64,000 nucleotides of DNA from Salinimicrobium xinjiangense DSM 19287 (GTDB lineage: Bacteria; Bacteroidota; Bacteroidia; Flavobacteriales; Flavobacteriaceae): contig NZ_AUIG01000008.1 in NCBI RefSeq assembly GCF_000423585.1, positions 124,001 to 188,000 of the forward strand, read 5' to 3'. The notes beneath the pieces were generated by a model. That model searched no databases. It saw nothing but the letters and a program-made list of their open reading frames with translations, and was not told the origin of the DNA. The position numbers and the translations under genes are program-made. This document shows, piece by piece, positions 63,700 through 64,000 of this stretch (positions are counted from its first letter, which is position 1; every line of letters starts with the position of its first letter).

Positions 63700-64000
63700 A
63701 TGAATTACTCCAGGGTTAACTTTAAAAATTCTGAAGGTCTCGAACTTGCAGGATATCTTGACCTTCCTATTAACACTCATCCACATAGCTATGTTTTATT
63801 CGCCCATTGCTTTACCTGTAACAAGAACTTCTTTGCTGTAAAGAATATAGCAAGAGCCTTATCTGCTCAAGGATATGGAGTATTAAGATTTGATTTTACA
63901 GGTCTGGGAGAGAGTGACGGGGAATTTGGAGATTCTACATTTTCAGGAAATGTTCAGGACCTGCTTTCGGCAGCAGACTTTCTTGAAAGGGAATATAAAG
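63700..64000 (+). CDS. Alpha/beta hydrolase, N-terminal part (gene continues beyond window)
   Basis: An ATG at 63700 opens a frame that runs off the window after ~100 residues. 'VNFKNSEGLELAGYLDLP', 'VLFAHCFTCNKNFFAVKNIARAL' and 'VLRFDFTGLGESDGEF' match the N-terminus of the alpha/beta hydrolase half of bifunctional hydrolase/OsmC proteins; the AHCFT block is distinctive for them. The nucleophile and any OsmC domain lie beyond base 64000. Confidence 0.82.
   Translation, partial: MNYSRVNFKNSEGLELAGYLDLPINTHPHSYVLFAHCFTCNKNFFAVKNIARALSAQGYGVLRFDFTGLGESDGEFGDSTFSGNVQDLLSAADFLEREYK

Overview
The window looks like a chromosomal segment of a marine or soil Flavobacteriaceae (Bacteroidota) of the Gramella/Salegentibacter/Zunongwangia type. 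The evidence is a SusC/SusD pair, a type IX secretion C-terminal domain, promoters of the TTG/TAnnTTTG type, lipoproteins in glycan-degrading positions, moderate-to-low GC and weak Shine-Dalgarno sequences. The genus is inference. No rRNA, tRNA, CRISPR array, transposase or phage gene was seen.

Bases 1-46,300 form one large pectin (homogalacturonan) utilisation locus. From right to left, nearly all on the minus strand: (i) the surface module susC-susD-DUF5123 protein, a 1401-residue modular T9SS protein and a PL9-like lyase (44635-31758); (ii) an enzyme operon PL1-CE8, GH105, DUF4861, GH43, GH28, CE12 (31547-22793); (iii) a catabolic and transport operon kduI, kduD, uxaC, KDG kinase 1, KDPG aldolase, KDG kinase 2, TRAP transporter dctP/Q/M, uxaB, uxaA (22604-10794); (iv) a plus-strand LacI-family regulator (9720-10766); (v) a second enzyme operon GH28, esterase-CE8, CE12-PL10, kdgF, GH28, mannonate oxidoreductase, uxaE (9464-364). 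Together these deacetylate, demethylate and cut pectin, import oligomers through SusCD, finish them to galacturonate and unsaturated uronate in the periplasm, import monomers through TRAP, and convert both to 2-keto-3-deoxygluconate, then KDPG, then pyruvate and glyceraldehyde-3-phosphate. Three of the minus-strand promoters carry the same operator, TGTAATCGATTACA, directly abutting the -7 box, so the locus appears to be a LacI-type regulon.

Bases 45,420-47,235 hold a gluconolactonase-like protein and an unknown secreted protein. Bases 47,435-53,886 are a MarR-controlled fatty-acid beta-oxidation operon (fadB-like, thiolase, acyl-CoA dehydrogenase), interrupted by a small four-helix-bundle gene flanked by CTAGAGCCTAGA inverted repeats. 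Bases 54,063-58,192 are a divergent GH15 / trehalose-6-phosphate synthase-phosphatase pair. The rest (58,341-64,000) is a stress/envelope-flavoured group: YtxH, M28 peptidase, App1-like phosphatase, diacylglycerol kinase family protein, a membrane-anchored unknown, a PRC-barrel protein and a partial alpha/beta hydrolase.

The most unusual points are: identical promoter/operator phasing at three operons; four near-identical copies of an unrecognised 170-residue module in one secreted protein; the inverted-repeat-bounded four-helix-bundle gene; two interleaved perfect 10-bp inverted repeats (pseudoknot topology) at 53977-54042; and a 17-bp palindromic word, (C/T)(A/T)AAAATGNCATTTTTG, found six times in unrelated contexts.
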